From positions 204,148 to 268,147 of the forward strand of contig JBJEHU010000037.1 in NCBI GenBank assembly GCA_051876355.1: 64,000 nucleotides of DNA, written 5' to 3'. Made by a program: the position numbers and the translations under genes. Positions 1 through 8,132 of the stretch are shown piece after piece. The notes beneath the pieces are model-generated. The model had not been told where the DNA came from and did no database searches. It was given only the letters and a program-made list of their open reading frames with translations. This stretch comes from Olsenella_L sp051876355. Lineage in GTDB: Bacteria > Actinomycetota > Coriobacteriia > Coriobacteriales > Atopobiaceae. Positions within the stretch are counted from its first letter, which is position 1; each line of letters begins with the position of its first letter.

Positions 1-384
1 ATGATGCTCGGCCGCTACTTCGCACGCTTCGACGAGTCCCCGACCCGCCGCGTCAATGTCAACGGCTCCTATATGAAGGAGTACTGGGGCGAGGGCTCTG
101 CCCGTGCCCGCAACTGGCAGCGCTACGACCTCGGCGGCAAGAAGAAGTCGCTGTCCTTCGTCGAAGGCGTCGACTCCTATGTCCCGTATGCAGGATCCCT
201 CAAGGAGAACGTCGATGGGTCGCTGCTGAAGGTCCGCTCCACGATGTGCAACTGCGGAGCGCTCAACCTTGCCGAGCTCCGCGACAAGGCAAAGCTCACG
301 CTCGTGAGCGCAACCTCGCTCGTCGAGGGCGGAGCCCACGACGTCGTCCTGAAGGACCAGGACCCGAACGTGAACTTCCGCTAA
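1..384 (+). CDS. guaB: IMP dehydrogenase, C-terminal part (5' end outside window)
   Basis: The last 127 residues of IMP dehydrogenase, which oxidises IMP to XMP with NAD in guanine nucleotide synthesis. The frame is open to the left edge, so the gene is truncated by the window, not by mutation. Visible family features are the flap segment around YMKEYWGEGSARARNW (residues 24-39 of the fragment), the EGVDSYVPYAG segment that closes the active site, and the tail VRSTMCNCGALNLAELR. The catalytic loop Cys lies upstream and is not visible. The gene ends in a terminator hairpin and faces a convergent molybdenum hydroxylase operon. Family assignment is from recognition of these conserved C-terminal segments. 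Confidence 0.85.
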   Translation: MMLGRYFARFDESPTRRVNVNGSYMKEYWGEGSARARNWQRYDLGGKKKSLSFVEGVDSYVPYAGSLKENVDGSLLKVRSTMCNCGALNLAELRDKAKLTLVSATSLVEGGAHDVVLKDQDPNVNFR

Positions 385-397
385 GGAATGTGTCCGG

Positions 398-427
398 GAG
401 CCCCTGCCTCGTGCAGGGGCTCTTGTC
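398..427 (+). terminator. terminator of guaB
   Basis: A perfect 10-bp stem (398-407 with 413-422, GAGCCCCTGC against GCAGGGGCTC) with a 5-nt loop, 14 nt after the guaB stop. The T-tract is weak (TTGTC). Confidence 0.7.
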
Positions 428-439
428 ATATAGATCGAG

Positions 440-482
440 ACAATAAGAAGAGCGTCTCCCGGCTTCGGCCAGGAGACGCTCT
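440..482 (-). terminator. terminator of the molybdenum hydroxylase operon
   Basis: Stem AGCGTCTCC (451-459) with GGAGACGCT (472-480). Read on the minus strand it is followed by TTCTTATTG, a T-rich tail, so it ends transcription of the minus-strand operon about 25 nt after its last stop. Confidence 0.7.
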
Positions 483-507
483 CTGCATTGCACGACAGCT
501 CCAGAGG

Positions 508-3342
508 CTACTTATCGTCTTCCCCGAGAAGCACCTTATCGGGCGTAAGGGGCAGCGAGCGGACATAGCGGCCCGTGGCGTGGGCGACCGCGCTTGCGAT
601 GGCGGGAGAGGGGGTGTTGATAACGACCTCGCCGATGGACTTTGCACCGAAAGGTCCTGTCGGCTCATAGCTTGGCATGAACTCCACGCGCACATCGGGC
701 ACGTCGAGGCGCGAAGGGATCTTGTACTGCATGAAGGAGTCGGTGCGCATGTGTCCTCGGGCGTCGTAGACGACCTGCTCGGTGAGCGCCATGCCGATGC
801 CCTGGACAATGCCGCCCTCTGCCTGCACACGGGCAAGCGGGACGTTGATGACGGTACCGCAGTCGACGACAGCGGCATAGTCCGTGAGCGTGACCTTGCC
901 GGATGCCTTGTCGACCTCGACCTCGGCGACGCCTGCCATGAAGGGAGGTGGCGACTGCGGCTGCGTGTTGGCACCGTGTCCGGCAAGGTGGCCCTGGTTG
1001 AGGCCGAAGCCGATGGCCCGGTTCGCGAGTTCCTTGACGCTCATCGACTGCGTGCCGTCAGCGCTCGTGACTGTGCCTTCAGAGAATGTGACATCGGCGG
1101 AATCGATCTTCCACCAGGCGGCAGCCTGCGCGCAGATCTTTGCCTTGAGGGCCTCAGCCGCACGCAGGACTGCGCCGCCTGAGGTATAGGTGCCGCTCGA
1201 GGCATAGGCACCCGTGTCGTAGGGGGACGTGTCGGTATCGACACCCTTCACCACGATATCGTCGACCGGGCATTCGAGGGCCTCTGCCGCAATCTGCGCG
1301 AGGATCGTATCGGCGCCGGTGCCCACATCGGTCGCACCGATATCGAGGATGTAGAAGCCGTCATCCTCGAGCGTGATATCGGCGTTCGCGATATCGACAT
1401 TGCTGATGCCAGAGCCCTGCATCGTGAGGGCGAGGCCTATGCCACGGACACGGTCACCGAGGTCCTCATGAAGCGGGCGGCCCTTCCAGCGCGCCATCTC
1501 GAGCGCATGCTCCAGGCACTCATCGGCGCGGCAGCTCCTGAGCGGCTCCTCGTTAAGCTGATGCAGATGCTGGCCTGCCGTGACAAGGTTCTTGAGGCGG
1601 ATCTCGGCAGGGTCCATATGGAGGGCATCTGCCATCTCGTTCACGGCGGATTCGACGGCAAAGCAGCCCTGCGTCGCGCCATAGCCGCGGAAGGCGCCTC
1701 CCGGCATCGTGTCCGTGTAGCAGACGTCGTAGGAGAAGCGGCTTGGCACCTGGTTGTAGATCGGCAGTGTCTTGCCTGCCGCAAGCGTCACGGTTGTCGA
1801 GCCGTGATAGCCGTAGGCACCGGCGTTCGAGAGCACATGGAGGTCGATTGCCGTGAGCGTGCCGTCCTTCTTCGCGCCGATCTTCACCGTCAGATACATC
1901 TCGTGGCGGGAGTTCGAGGCGGAAAGCGTCTCCTGGCGCGTCATGATGCACTTGCAGGGATGTCCGGTCTTGATGGCAGCAAAGGCTGCATACACCTCGC
2001 AGGAACCGGACTGCTTCGCACCGAAGCCGCCGCCGACGCGGGGCTTCACGACACGGATGCGGCTCTGCGGGATGCCGAGAGCTGTGGCGACCTGACGGCG
2101 GATATGGAACGGGACCTGCGTCGAGCTCACGATCGTGATGCGGCCGAAGGCATCGGTCTCTGCGTAGCAGCGGAACGTCTCCATCATCGACTGCTCTGCT
2201 GCCTGCGTATGGTACGTATGCTCGAGCACGACATCGGCTTCGTCGAAGCCGGCATCCACATCGCCGAAGACATGGCCGCCGGTCGCAACGAGGTTGCGCT
2301 TCGGATTGCCTGTCTTGTCTCCGCCATACGTCCAGTCGTCCTCGTCGTGGATGACGCAGGGGTTGTCGAGGGACTCCCTGACATCGAGCACGAACGGGAG
2401 TTTCTCGTACTTCACCTTCACTGCATGGACGGCCTCATTGGCAGCCGTCTCATTCTCGGCGACGACGATTGCCACCTCATCGCCGATATAGCGCACCGTG
2501 TCATCGAGGATGCACGTGTCATAGGGGCTTGGCTCGAGATAGCTCTGGCCGGCAAGCGTGAAGCGGTGATGCGGCACATCCTTCGACGTGTAGACGGCAA
2601 CGACACCGGGGATTGCAAGCGCTGCTGCCGTGTCGACGGAAAGGACATGCCCATGCGCGACGCTCGAGCGAACAAGGCGCACGATATAGGCATCTTCCGG
2701 TGCAAGATCGTCCGTATAGACGGGACGTCCTGCAAGGAGTGCTTCGGCATCCTTCTTCACGACGGCAGAGGAAAGGGTCTTTCCGCGGTCAGGTGTCTCG
2801 ATCTCGGAAGCAGCCGCACGCACCTGTGCCACGGCTGCAGCAGCTTCCTTGGAGCCTTCCTGGAGCCTGGCCCCTGCGGCATGGTCCCTCTTGAGGAAGC
2901 GCCTGATGGCGCGCATCTGTGCGGCATAGCCCGTGCAGCGGCAGAGGTTGTTGGCAAGGAAGCTCCGCATCTCGTGGTCTGTGGCGTCCGGATTCGTGCG
3001 GTCAAGCGCGAGCACCGCCATCTCGAGGCCCGGGGCGCAGAAGCCGCACTGGTCGGCTCCCTCCTCGGCGAGGCACTGGGCAAGCTCCTGGCGCTCTTGG
3101 CCCATGCCTTCGAGCGTCACGATATCGTGGCCCGAGACACGGGGCATGATGAGGGCACAGGAGAGCTCGGGCGCACCGTCGACAAGCACGGTGCAGAGGC
3201 CGCAGTTCGTCGTCTCGCAGGCACACTTGACACTCTTGATTCCATGGCTCCTGAGCCAGGAGAGGAGCGTCTCGGCAGGGTCGACCTCCGCCGTGAGCGG
3301 GCGTCCATTGAGCGTGAAGGAGACAGATACCATATCGCTCAT
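508..3342 (-). CDS. molybdopterin-dependent hydroxylase, fused Fe-S and Mo subunit (xanthine dehydrogenase-like)
   Basis: A 944-residue xanthine oxidase family protein in which the [2Fe-2S] subunit and the molybdopterin subunit are one chain. The N-terminus has the plant-type cluster C42-x4-C47-x2-C50-x11-C62. A helical second cluster follows (C99-x2-C102-x31-C134-x-C136, ending NNLCRCTGY). From about residue 205 comes the Mo-binding part, with VGGGFGAKQSG and, near the C-terminus, GAKSIGE, which holds the catalytic Glu of the family. It would hydroxylate a purine or other N-heterocycle and pass electrons to the FAD subunit encoded just upstream (ATGA overlap). The substrate cannot be read from sequence. 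Xanthine or hypoxanthine is suggested by the family and the nearby guaB, but selenium-dependent purine hydroxylases and nicotinate-type enzymes look alike. No cofactor insertion gene is in view. Confidence 0.85.
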   Translation of the reverse strand: MSDMVSVSFTLNGRPLTAEVDPAETLLSWLRSHGIKSVKCACETTNCGLCTVLVDGAPELSCALIMPRVSGHDIVTLEGMGQERQELAQCLAEEGADQCGFCAPGLEMAVLALDRTNPDATDHEMRSFLANNLCRCTGYAAQMRAIRRFLKRDHAAGARLQEGSKEAAAAVAQVRAAASEIETPDRGKTLSSAVVKKDAEALLAGRPVYTDDLAPEDAYIVRLVRSSVAHGHVLSVDTAAALAIPGVVAVYTSKDVPHHRFTLAGQSYLEPSPYDTCILDDTVRYIGDEVAIVVAENETAANEAVHAVKVKYEKLPFVLDVRESLDNPCVIHDEDDWTYGGDKTGNPKRNLVATGGHVFGDVDAGFDEADVVLEHTYHTQAAEQSMMETFRCYAETDAFGRITIVSSTQVPFHIRRQVATALGIPQSRIRVVKPRVGGGFGAKQSGSCEVYAAFAAIKTGHPCKCIMTRQETLSASNSRHEMYLTVKIGAKKDGTLTAIDLHVLSNAGAYGYHGSTTVTLAAGKTLPIYNQVPSRFSYDVCYTDTMPGGAFRGYGATQGCFAVESAVNEMADALHMDPAEIRLKNLVTAGQHLHQLNEEPLRSCRADECLEHALEMARWKGRPLHEDLGDRVRGIGLALTMQGSGISNVDIANADITLEDDGFYILDIGATDVGTGADTILAQIAAEALECPVDDIVVKGVDTDTSPYDTGAYASSGTYTSGGAVLRAAEALKAKICAQAAAWWKIDSADVTFSEGTVTSADGTQSMSVKELANRAIGFGLNQGHLAGHGANTQPQSPPPFMAGVAEVEVDKASGKVTLTDYAAVVDCGTVINVPLARVQAEGGIVQGIGMALTEQVVYDARGHMRTDSFMQYKIPSRLDVPDVRVEFMPSYEPTGPFGAKSIGEVVINTPSPAIASAVAHATGRYVRSLPLTPDKVLLGEDDK

Positions 3343-4169
3343 CGTGCATCCTCCTCGTCTGGAGTTGTCTCGCTCGATAGCGGCTTTGCAGCTGCCCGCT
3401 CGATGGCGCGGCGCGCAAGCGCAGGCGCGGCTGCACGTCTCCAGTCGGCGCTTCCGCGCATGTCGGAGCCGAAGGGGAGCGCTGCTACAAGCTTCTCCAC
3501 CTCATCGAGCTCATCTGCTGCCGGCTTCTCGGAAAGCGAAAGGCTGGAGAGGTCCACGAGCTGGGCGCGCTTCGGAAGCGAGCCGACCGCAAGGCGCCAA
3601 GAGCCGTCCTGCCAGACGGCGCATACGTTGAGGGCGCTGAAGTCCGTTGCGGAAAGCCTCACGCTCTCGAAGGCAGCACGTGCCGGCTTCTCGTCGAGCG
3701 CCACTTCCTCGAGCACGTCGTGGACGGTGCCCATGCGGGCAAATGCGGCAAGAGGCATCGTGCCGGCTTCCGCGAGCGTGACCGTCGCATCGAAAGGAAG
3801 AAGGCAGGCAAGGACGTCAGAGAATCCCATGCGGGAGAAGACGGAGCCGCCGACCGTGGCCTGGTTCCTGAACTGGGTGCCGACAATGCCTTCCGTTGCT
3901 TCCGCGAAAGCGCCAGAGGTGAGATGCGCCAGCGCTGCATCTTTGCGTGCTTCCTCTATTGTCGCCATTGCTCCCACGCAGATCTTTCCGTCCTCATGCC
4001 TCACATAGTCGAGGCCGGCAGACGAGAGATCTATCGCATAGGGGATGGTCCTGTCCTGGAGCCTCAGCCACATCATGCCGCCGAGGACTGTTGCGTGGGG
4101 GTGCGCCTTGAGCAGGGCGAGCGCCTCATCGGGCGTGCCTGGACGCACATAGTTGTCAAACCGGAGCAA
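3339..4169 (-). CDS. FAD-binding subunit of molybdenum hydroxylase (XdhB-like)
   Basis: FAD subunit partner of the downstream Mo/Fe-S protein; the stop overlaps that gene's start as ATGA, which implies translational coupling. The FAD-binding segments are LGGMMWLRLQ (PP-loop region) and NQATVGGSVFSRMGFSD, then the CO dehydrogenase flavoprotein C-terminal domain. The family usually opens with LRFDNYVRPGT. I chose the TTG at 4169 because AGAAGG lies 5 nt upstream and it fits the usual N-terminus; the in-frame ATG at 4205 adds 12 residues and has no good ribosome binding site. Length 276 residues, normal for the family. It takes electrons from the Fe-S clusters and passes them to NAD or another acceptor. 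Confidence 0.8.
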   Translation of the reverse strand: MLRFDNYVRPGTPDEALALLKAHPHATVLGGMMWLRLQDRTIPYAIDLSSAGLDYVRHEDGKICVGAMATIEEARKDAALAHLTSGAFAEATEGIVGTQFRNQATVGGSVFSRMGFSDVLACLLPFDATVTLAEAGTMPLAAFARMGTVHDVLEEVALDEKPARAAFESVRLSATDFSALNVCAVWQDGSWRLAVGSLPKRAQLVDLSSLSLSEKPAADELDEVEKLVAALPFGSDMRGSADWRRAAAPALARRAIERAAAKPLSSETTPDEEDAR

Positions 4170-4248
4170 GGATGCCTTCTTCTGGTAGGGAGCAGACCTT
4201 CCCATTGTGACGTTTCCGGAGCCATTTGAGAGCGAGACGCATCCTTTG

Positions 4249-4265
4249 CCATGAGGTATTCATGG
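4249..4265. promoter_or_regulatory. small palindrome between divergent xdh-like operon and leuS
   Basis: CCATGA-5 nt-TCATGG inverted repeat in the 200-bp divergent intergenic region, about 80 nt upstream of the FAD subunit start. It could be an operator for the molybdenum hydroxylase operon, but nothing else supports this. Confidence 0.25.
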
Positions 4266-4327
4266 GCATGTCAGAGCTGTGTCCATATGGGGACGAGATG
4301 TTTAAGCGCATGGAAATGCTTAGTCGT

Positions 4328-4333
4328 TATAAT
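4328..4333 (+). promoter_or_regulatory. -10 element of leuS promoter
   Basis: A perfect TATAAT 42 nt before the chosen leuS start codon. No convincing -35 hexamer is seen at 16-18 nt upstream. A short leader of about 35 nt leaves no room for a T-box, and none is seen. Confidence 0.55.
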
Positions 4334-4375
4334 CAGAGTCCATTACCTGCTTCCGCGTTAGAAGGAGCGCTCAGG

Positions 4376-6946
4376 ATGAGTGACAACACGAACGAGATGT
4401 CTGCCATCCCGGAGTACGATGCCCAGGCCATCGAGACCAAGTGGCAGCGCACCTGGGAGGAAGAGAATCTCTACAAGACGGACACCGATCCCGCCAAGCC
4501 GAAGAAGTATGTGCTCGAGATGTTCCCGTATCCGTCGGGAGACCTCCATATGGGCCATGCAAGGAACTATACGATCGGCGATGCAATGGCGCGCCAGGCG
4601 CGCATGCGCGGCTACGACGTGCTGCATCCGATGGGCTTCGATGCCTTCGGCCTGCCGGCAGAGAATGCTGCCATCAAGCACCATACGCAGGCTGCAAAGT
4701 GGACGTACCAGAACATTGCCCAGGCCGTGAAGACCATGAAGCGCATGGGCTTCTCCTACGACTATGACCGCATGTTCAATACCTGCGACCCCGAGTACTA
4801 CCGCTGGGGCCAGTGGATGTTCATCCAGATGTGGAAGCGCGGCCTTGCCTACCGTGCGACGAGCCCGGTGAACTGGTGCCCGACGTGCAAGACGGTCCTT
4901 GCAAACGAGCAGGTCGTAGAGGGCCGCTGCTGGAGGTGCGGCTCCATCCCCGAGAAGCGCAACCTCTCCCAGTGGTATCTCAAGATCACCGACTATGCCC
5001 AGGAGCTCCTCGACGATCTCGACAAGCTCACCGGCTGGCCCGAGAACGTGAAGGCGCAGCAGCGCAACTGGATCGGCCGCTCCGAAGGCGCAGAGATCGA
5101 CTTCAAGCTCGCCGATACCGACGGCGTGACGCCGACGGACCGCACGATCACGGTCTTCACGACCCGTGCCGATACGCTGTTCGGCGTGTCGTTCATGGTG
5201 CTGCCGCCCGAGAGCGAGCTTGCAGCAGAGCTCGTGGCCGGCACGGAGCATGAGGAAGAGTTCAAAGCGCTCAAGGCTGCGACGGAGAAGGTCTCTTCCG
5301 TCGACCGCCAGGGCACGGCGCGCGAGAAGCACGGCGTGTTCACGGGCCGCTATGTGATCAATCCGATCAACGGCAAGCCGGCTCCGATCTGGGTCGCCGA
5401 CTATGTCCTCATGGACTACGGCACCGGTGCCGTCATGGGCGTCCCCTGCGGCGACCAGCGCGACTTCGACTTCGCCCGCAAGTATGGCCTGCCGATTCCG
5501 CCGATCATCTGCGAGAAGGAAGATCCGCTCTACGATCAGCTCAAGGATCAGCGCGACCTTGTCGTCACGAATGTCGACTGGGATTCCGCCATGGCAGCAG
5601 AGGGCTACCTCGTGCAGTCCGGCGAGTTCACAGGCATGAAGGGCGGCAAGCACTCCGAGGCAGTCGACGCGATCGTCTCCTGGCTCGAGGAGCACCACTG
5701 CGGCCGCACGAAGGTGCAGTACCGCCTGCGCGACTGGCTCATCAGCCGCCAGCGCTACTGGGGCAACCCGATCCCGATGATCCACTGCGATGTCTGCGGC
5801 GACGTGCCGGTGCCGGAAGAGGACCTGCCGGTCCGCCTCCCGGAGAACCTCGACCTCGGCGCAGGCGAGACGCTTGCCGAGTATGCACCGTTCTATGAGA
5901 CGACATGCCCGAAGTGCGGACGTCCGGCAAAGCGCATCACGGACACGATGGACACGTTCACGTGCTCGAGCTGGTACTACATGCGCTATACCGACCCCCA
6001 CAACGACAAGGCGCCGTTCTCGAGCGAGGCTGTGGACCGCTGGATGCCGGTCGACAACTACATCGGCGGCATCGAGCACGCCATTCTCCACCTGCTCTAT
6101 TCGCGCTTCTGGACGAAGGTCCTGCGCGACATGGGCCTCGTGAAGTTCGACGAGCCGTTCACGAACCTGCTCTGCCAGGGCATGGTCAAGGATGCGAATG
6201 GCGAGACGATGTCGAAGTCGAAGGGCAACGTCGTTCCTCCTTCCTCTGTCATCGAGCCGTATGGCGCAGACACGATGCGCCTTGCCATCCTCTTCGTCGC
6301 ACCGCCCGAGAAGGACTTCTCCTGGGACGAGGAGGCAGTCGCCGGCTGCAACCGCTTCCTGAAGCGTGCCTGGAGGATCGTCTGGCAGCTCGTCGAGGGC
6401 GCAGACCCGAAGACGGCAGGCGCTGTCGACGTCAGCAAGCTCGACGAGGAGGGCAAGGAGCTCAACCGCGAGCTCAACCGCCTCGGCCTCAAGTGCACGG
6501 CTGACTTCGACCGCGCGCAGTTCAACACGGCCATCTCTGCCATCATGGAGCTCGTGAACGCGGCCTCCAAGTATGTGAACTCCCATCCTGACGGATCTGG
6601 CGACGCGGCGCTTGGCTGTGCCTGCGCTTCTGCCATCGTCCGCATGATGGCGCCGATCGCTCCGCACTGGTCCGAGGAGCTCTGGCATGCCGCCCTCGGC
6701 GAGACGGACTCCGTCTACAACGTGCCCTGGCCCGAGTTCGACGAGAAGCAGGCCCAGAGCCAGACCGTCTCTATCGCCGTCCAGGTCAAGGGCAAGGTCC
6801 GTGGCCACGCCGATGTGCCGGCCGATGCGACGAACGACGTGCTCGAGGAGGCAGCGAAGAAGGCTGTCGCCAGCTACCTCGAGGGCAAGACGATCAAGAA
6901 GGTCATCGTCGTTCCGGGCAAGCTCGTGAACATCGTAGCAATCTAG
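4376..6946 (+). CDS. leuS: leucyl-tRNA synthetase
   Basis: Class I aminoacyl-tRNA synthetase charging tRNA-Leu, 856 residues, normal length for the bacterial enzyme. The HIGH-type motif is DLHMGHARN near the N-terminus and the KMSKS-type motif is ETMSKSKGNVV near residue 620. The CP1 editing domain lies between (TTRADTLFG, then GVPCGDQRD). Zinc-type Cys pairs are visible at CPTC/CWRC. The start at 4376 is chosen because GAAGGAG sits 8-9 nt upstream and the protein then begins as in relatives. A further 50 in-frame upstream codons would run through the TATAAT promoter element and are rejected. It is monocistronic, ending in a strong bidirectional terminator. Confidence 0.97.
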   Translation: MSDNTNEMSAIPEYDAQAIETKWQRTWEEENLYKTDTDPAKPKKYVLEMFPYPSGDLHMGHARNYTIGDAMARQARMRGYDVLHPMGFDAFGLPAENAAIKHHTQAAKWTYQNIAQAVKTMKRMGFSYDYDRMFNTCDPEYYRWGQWMFIQMWKRGLAYRATSPVNWCPTCKTVLANEQVVEGRCWRCGSIPEKRNLSQWYLKITDYAQELLDDLDKLTGWPENVKAQQRNWIGRSEGAEIDFKLADTDGVTPTDRTITVFTTRADTLFGVSFMVLPPESELAAELVAGTEHEEEFKALKAATEKVSSVDRQGTAREKHGVFTGRYVINPINGKPAPIWVADYVLMDYGTGAVMGVPCGDQRDFDFARKYGLPIPPIICEKEDPLYDQLKDQRDLVVTNVDWDSAMAAEGYLVQSGEFTGMKGGKHSEAVDAIVSWLEEHHCGRTKVQYRLRDWLISRQRYWGNPIPMIHCDVCGDVPVPEEDLPVRLPENLDLGAGETLAEYAPFYETTCPKCGRPAKRITDTMDTFTCSSWYYMRYTDPHNDKAPFSSEAVDRWMPVDNYIGGIEHAILHLLYSRFWTKVLRDMGLVKFDEPFTNLLCQGMVKDANGETMSKSKGNVVPPSSVIEPYGADTMRLAILFVAPPEKDFSWDEEAVAGCNRFLKRAWRIVWQLVEGADPKTAGAVDVSKLDEEGKELNRELNRLGLKCTADFDRAQFNTAISAIMELVNAASKYVNSHPDGSGDAALGCACASAIVRMMAPIAPHWSEELWHAALGETDSVYNVPWPEFDEKQAQSQTVSIAVQVKGKVRGHADVPADATNDVLEEAAKKAVASYLEGKTIKKVIVVPGKLVNIVAI

Positions 6947-6971
6947 CGTCAAAAGCCAATGGCTTATGAGA

Positions 6972-7005
6972 GAGGGGCTCCGCACATCATCGTGCGGAGC
7001 CCCTC
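6972..7005. terminator. bidirectional terminator between leuS and lysR-type gene
   Basis: A perfect 14-bp stem (6972-6985 with 6992-7005) and 6-nt loop in the convergent gap. T-tracts are poor on both sides, but the hairpin is very stable and serves both genes. Confidence 0.75.
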
Positions 7006-7040
7006 CTGCATAGCCTGCCTGCTTCTCGCTGCGGTCCAGG

Positions 7041-7985
7041 CTACCGTGTGCCGGCGTCGTCTTCGAGGTACGTGCATTCGGAGCTGTTCGTGCGGATGAT
7101 CTCGCGCAGGCGCTCGATGTAGGAGGACAGAAGCTTGCTCGGGCGCCTCTCGTGGTGGATTACATAGCCGACGCGCATGGTAGGCGCTCCTGCGAGTGGC
7201 ACCGAGGCGATGCCCGACTGCATCTCGTCCGAGAGCACGCCTGTCGAGAGCGTATAGCCGTCGAAGTGGGTAAGAAGGCTCGTGAGCGTGCCGCGGTCGG
7301 AGTAGCGGATGGTCTTTCTGTGTGGAAGCTGTGAAAGCGGCTCCTCGGAATAATAGAAGGAGTTCTCCGTTCCCTGCTCGAACGAGTAGCGCGGATACGG
7401 TTCGAGGTCCTCGGGCTGGATGAGGTCCTTGCTTGCAAGCGGGTGCTGCTCGCCGACGAAGACATGGACCGGCGCATCGAAGAGCGGGTGGAAGTCGAGC
7501 CCGCCATCCTCGAATGCCTTCTCGAGGACGGGCCTGTTGAAGTCATCGAGATAGAGGATGCCGATCTCGCTCCTGAAGTCGCGGACATCGGAGATGATGC
7601 GGCCGGTCGCGGTCTCGCGCATGACAAAATCATATTCGGGGCTCTGGCAGCTCTTCACCACATCGACGAAGGCCTGTACGGAGAAGGCGTAGTGCTGGGC
7701 AGATACCGCAAGGCGCTCCTGCGGGGCAGAGCCCTGGACGAAGCGCTCCTCGAGCATGTCTGCCTGCTCTACGACCTGGCGGGCGTAGCCGAGAAGCTCC
7801 GTGCCTTCGGCCGTGAGCTCGACGCCGCGGTTCGAGCGCGTGAAGATCTCGAAGCCGAACTCCTCCTCGAGATCGCGCATCGCGCAGGAGACATTCGACT
7901 GGGCGGTATAGAGGTTTCTTGCCGCGGCATTGATGGAGCCGTGCTCGGCCACGGCGATGAGATAGCGGAGCTGCTGGAGAGTCAT
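7041..7985 (-). CDS. LysR family transcriptional regulator
   Basis: 314 residues, typical LTTR length. The winged helix-turn-helix is at the N-terminus (MTLQQLRYLIAVAEHGS, then AARNLYTAQSNVSCAMRDLE) and the effector-binding domain covers about residues 90-300. The start at 7985 is chosen because GAGAGGGAA precedes it and LTTRs normally begin TLQQLRYL; 25 upstream in-frame codons are rejected. It is divergent from the rimP operon. A palindrome of LTTR type (T-N11-A) lies 35 nt upstream at 8020-8036 and is the likely autoregulatory site. Effector and targets are unknown. Confidence 0.9.
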   Translation of the reverse strand: MTLQQLRYLIAVAEHGSINAAARNLYTAQSNVSCAMRDLEEEFGFEIFTRSNRGVELTAEGTELLGYARQVVEQADMLEERFVQGSAPQERLAVSAQHYAFSVQAFVDVVKSCQSPEYDFVMRETATGRIISDVRDFRSEIGILYLDDFNRPVLEKAFEDGGLDFHPLFDAPVHVFVGEQHPLASKDLIQPEDLEPYPRYSFEQGTENSFYYSEEPLSQLPHRKTIRYSDRGTLTSLLTHFDGYTLSTGVLSDEMQSGIASVPLAGAPTMRVGYVIHHERRPSKLLSSYIERLREIIRTNSSECTYLEDDAGTR

Positions 7986-8013
7986 GGAGTTCCCTCTCAC
8001 GAATTGTGCAGGT

Positions 8014-8042
8014 TTGACGATACGTGACGCACGTATTAAACT
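8014..8042 (+). promoter_or_regulatory. rimP-operon promoter with an operator palindrome in the spacer
   Basis: TTGACG at 8014-8019 and TAAACT at 8037-8042 are separated by exactly 17 nt. That spacer is the palindrome ATACGTG-acg-CACGTAT (8020-8036). The T-N11-A pattern fits LysR-type binding, so the divergent regulator may control itself and the rimP-nusA-infB operon. Promoter hexamers match consensus 5/6 and 4/6. Confidence 0.5.
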
Positions 8043-8067
8043 ATCACTGTCAAAGTTCAATCGTAGA

Positions 8068-8103
8068 GGAAGTGGGGTGGAGTTTTCGCCCCGCTTCCTT
8101 TGT
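8068..8103 (+). terminator. leader hairpin/attenuator upstream of rimP
   Basis: Stem GGAAGTGGGG (8068-8077) with CCCCGCTTCC (8089-8098), one wobble pair, 11-nt loop, then TTTGTT. It lies between the promoter at 8014-8042 and rimP in the transcribed direction, so it would act as a leader terminator. Confidence 0.5.
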
Positions 8104-8132
8104 TATGTAGGGCCGATAGGCCGAAGGAGGGG

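Noticed and set aside
1468..4008. 846-codon open frame on the plus strand opposite the molybdenum hydroxylase genes
   Set aside because: High GC with strong third-position bias creates long antisense frames. The translation is His/Arg/Asp-rich without any family motif, while the minus-strand frames carry complete Fe-S, Mo and FAD motifs.
4226..4375. N-terminal 50-residue extension of leuS
   Set aside because: It would be translated through the TATAAT element, resembles no LeuRS N-terminus, and a good ribosome binding site precedes 4376.
4260..4375. T-box riboswitch upstream of leuS
   Set aside because: The leader after the -10 element is only about 35 nt and lacks the conserved T-box sequence and terminator.
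4358..6985. 875-codon open frame antisense to leuS
   Set aside because: Same artefact; it covers the leuS terminator and promoter, has no plausible domain, and lies opposite a clear leucyl-tRNA synthetase.
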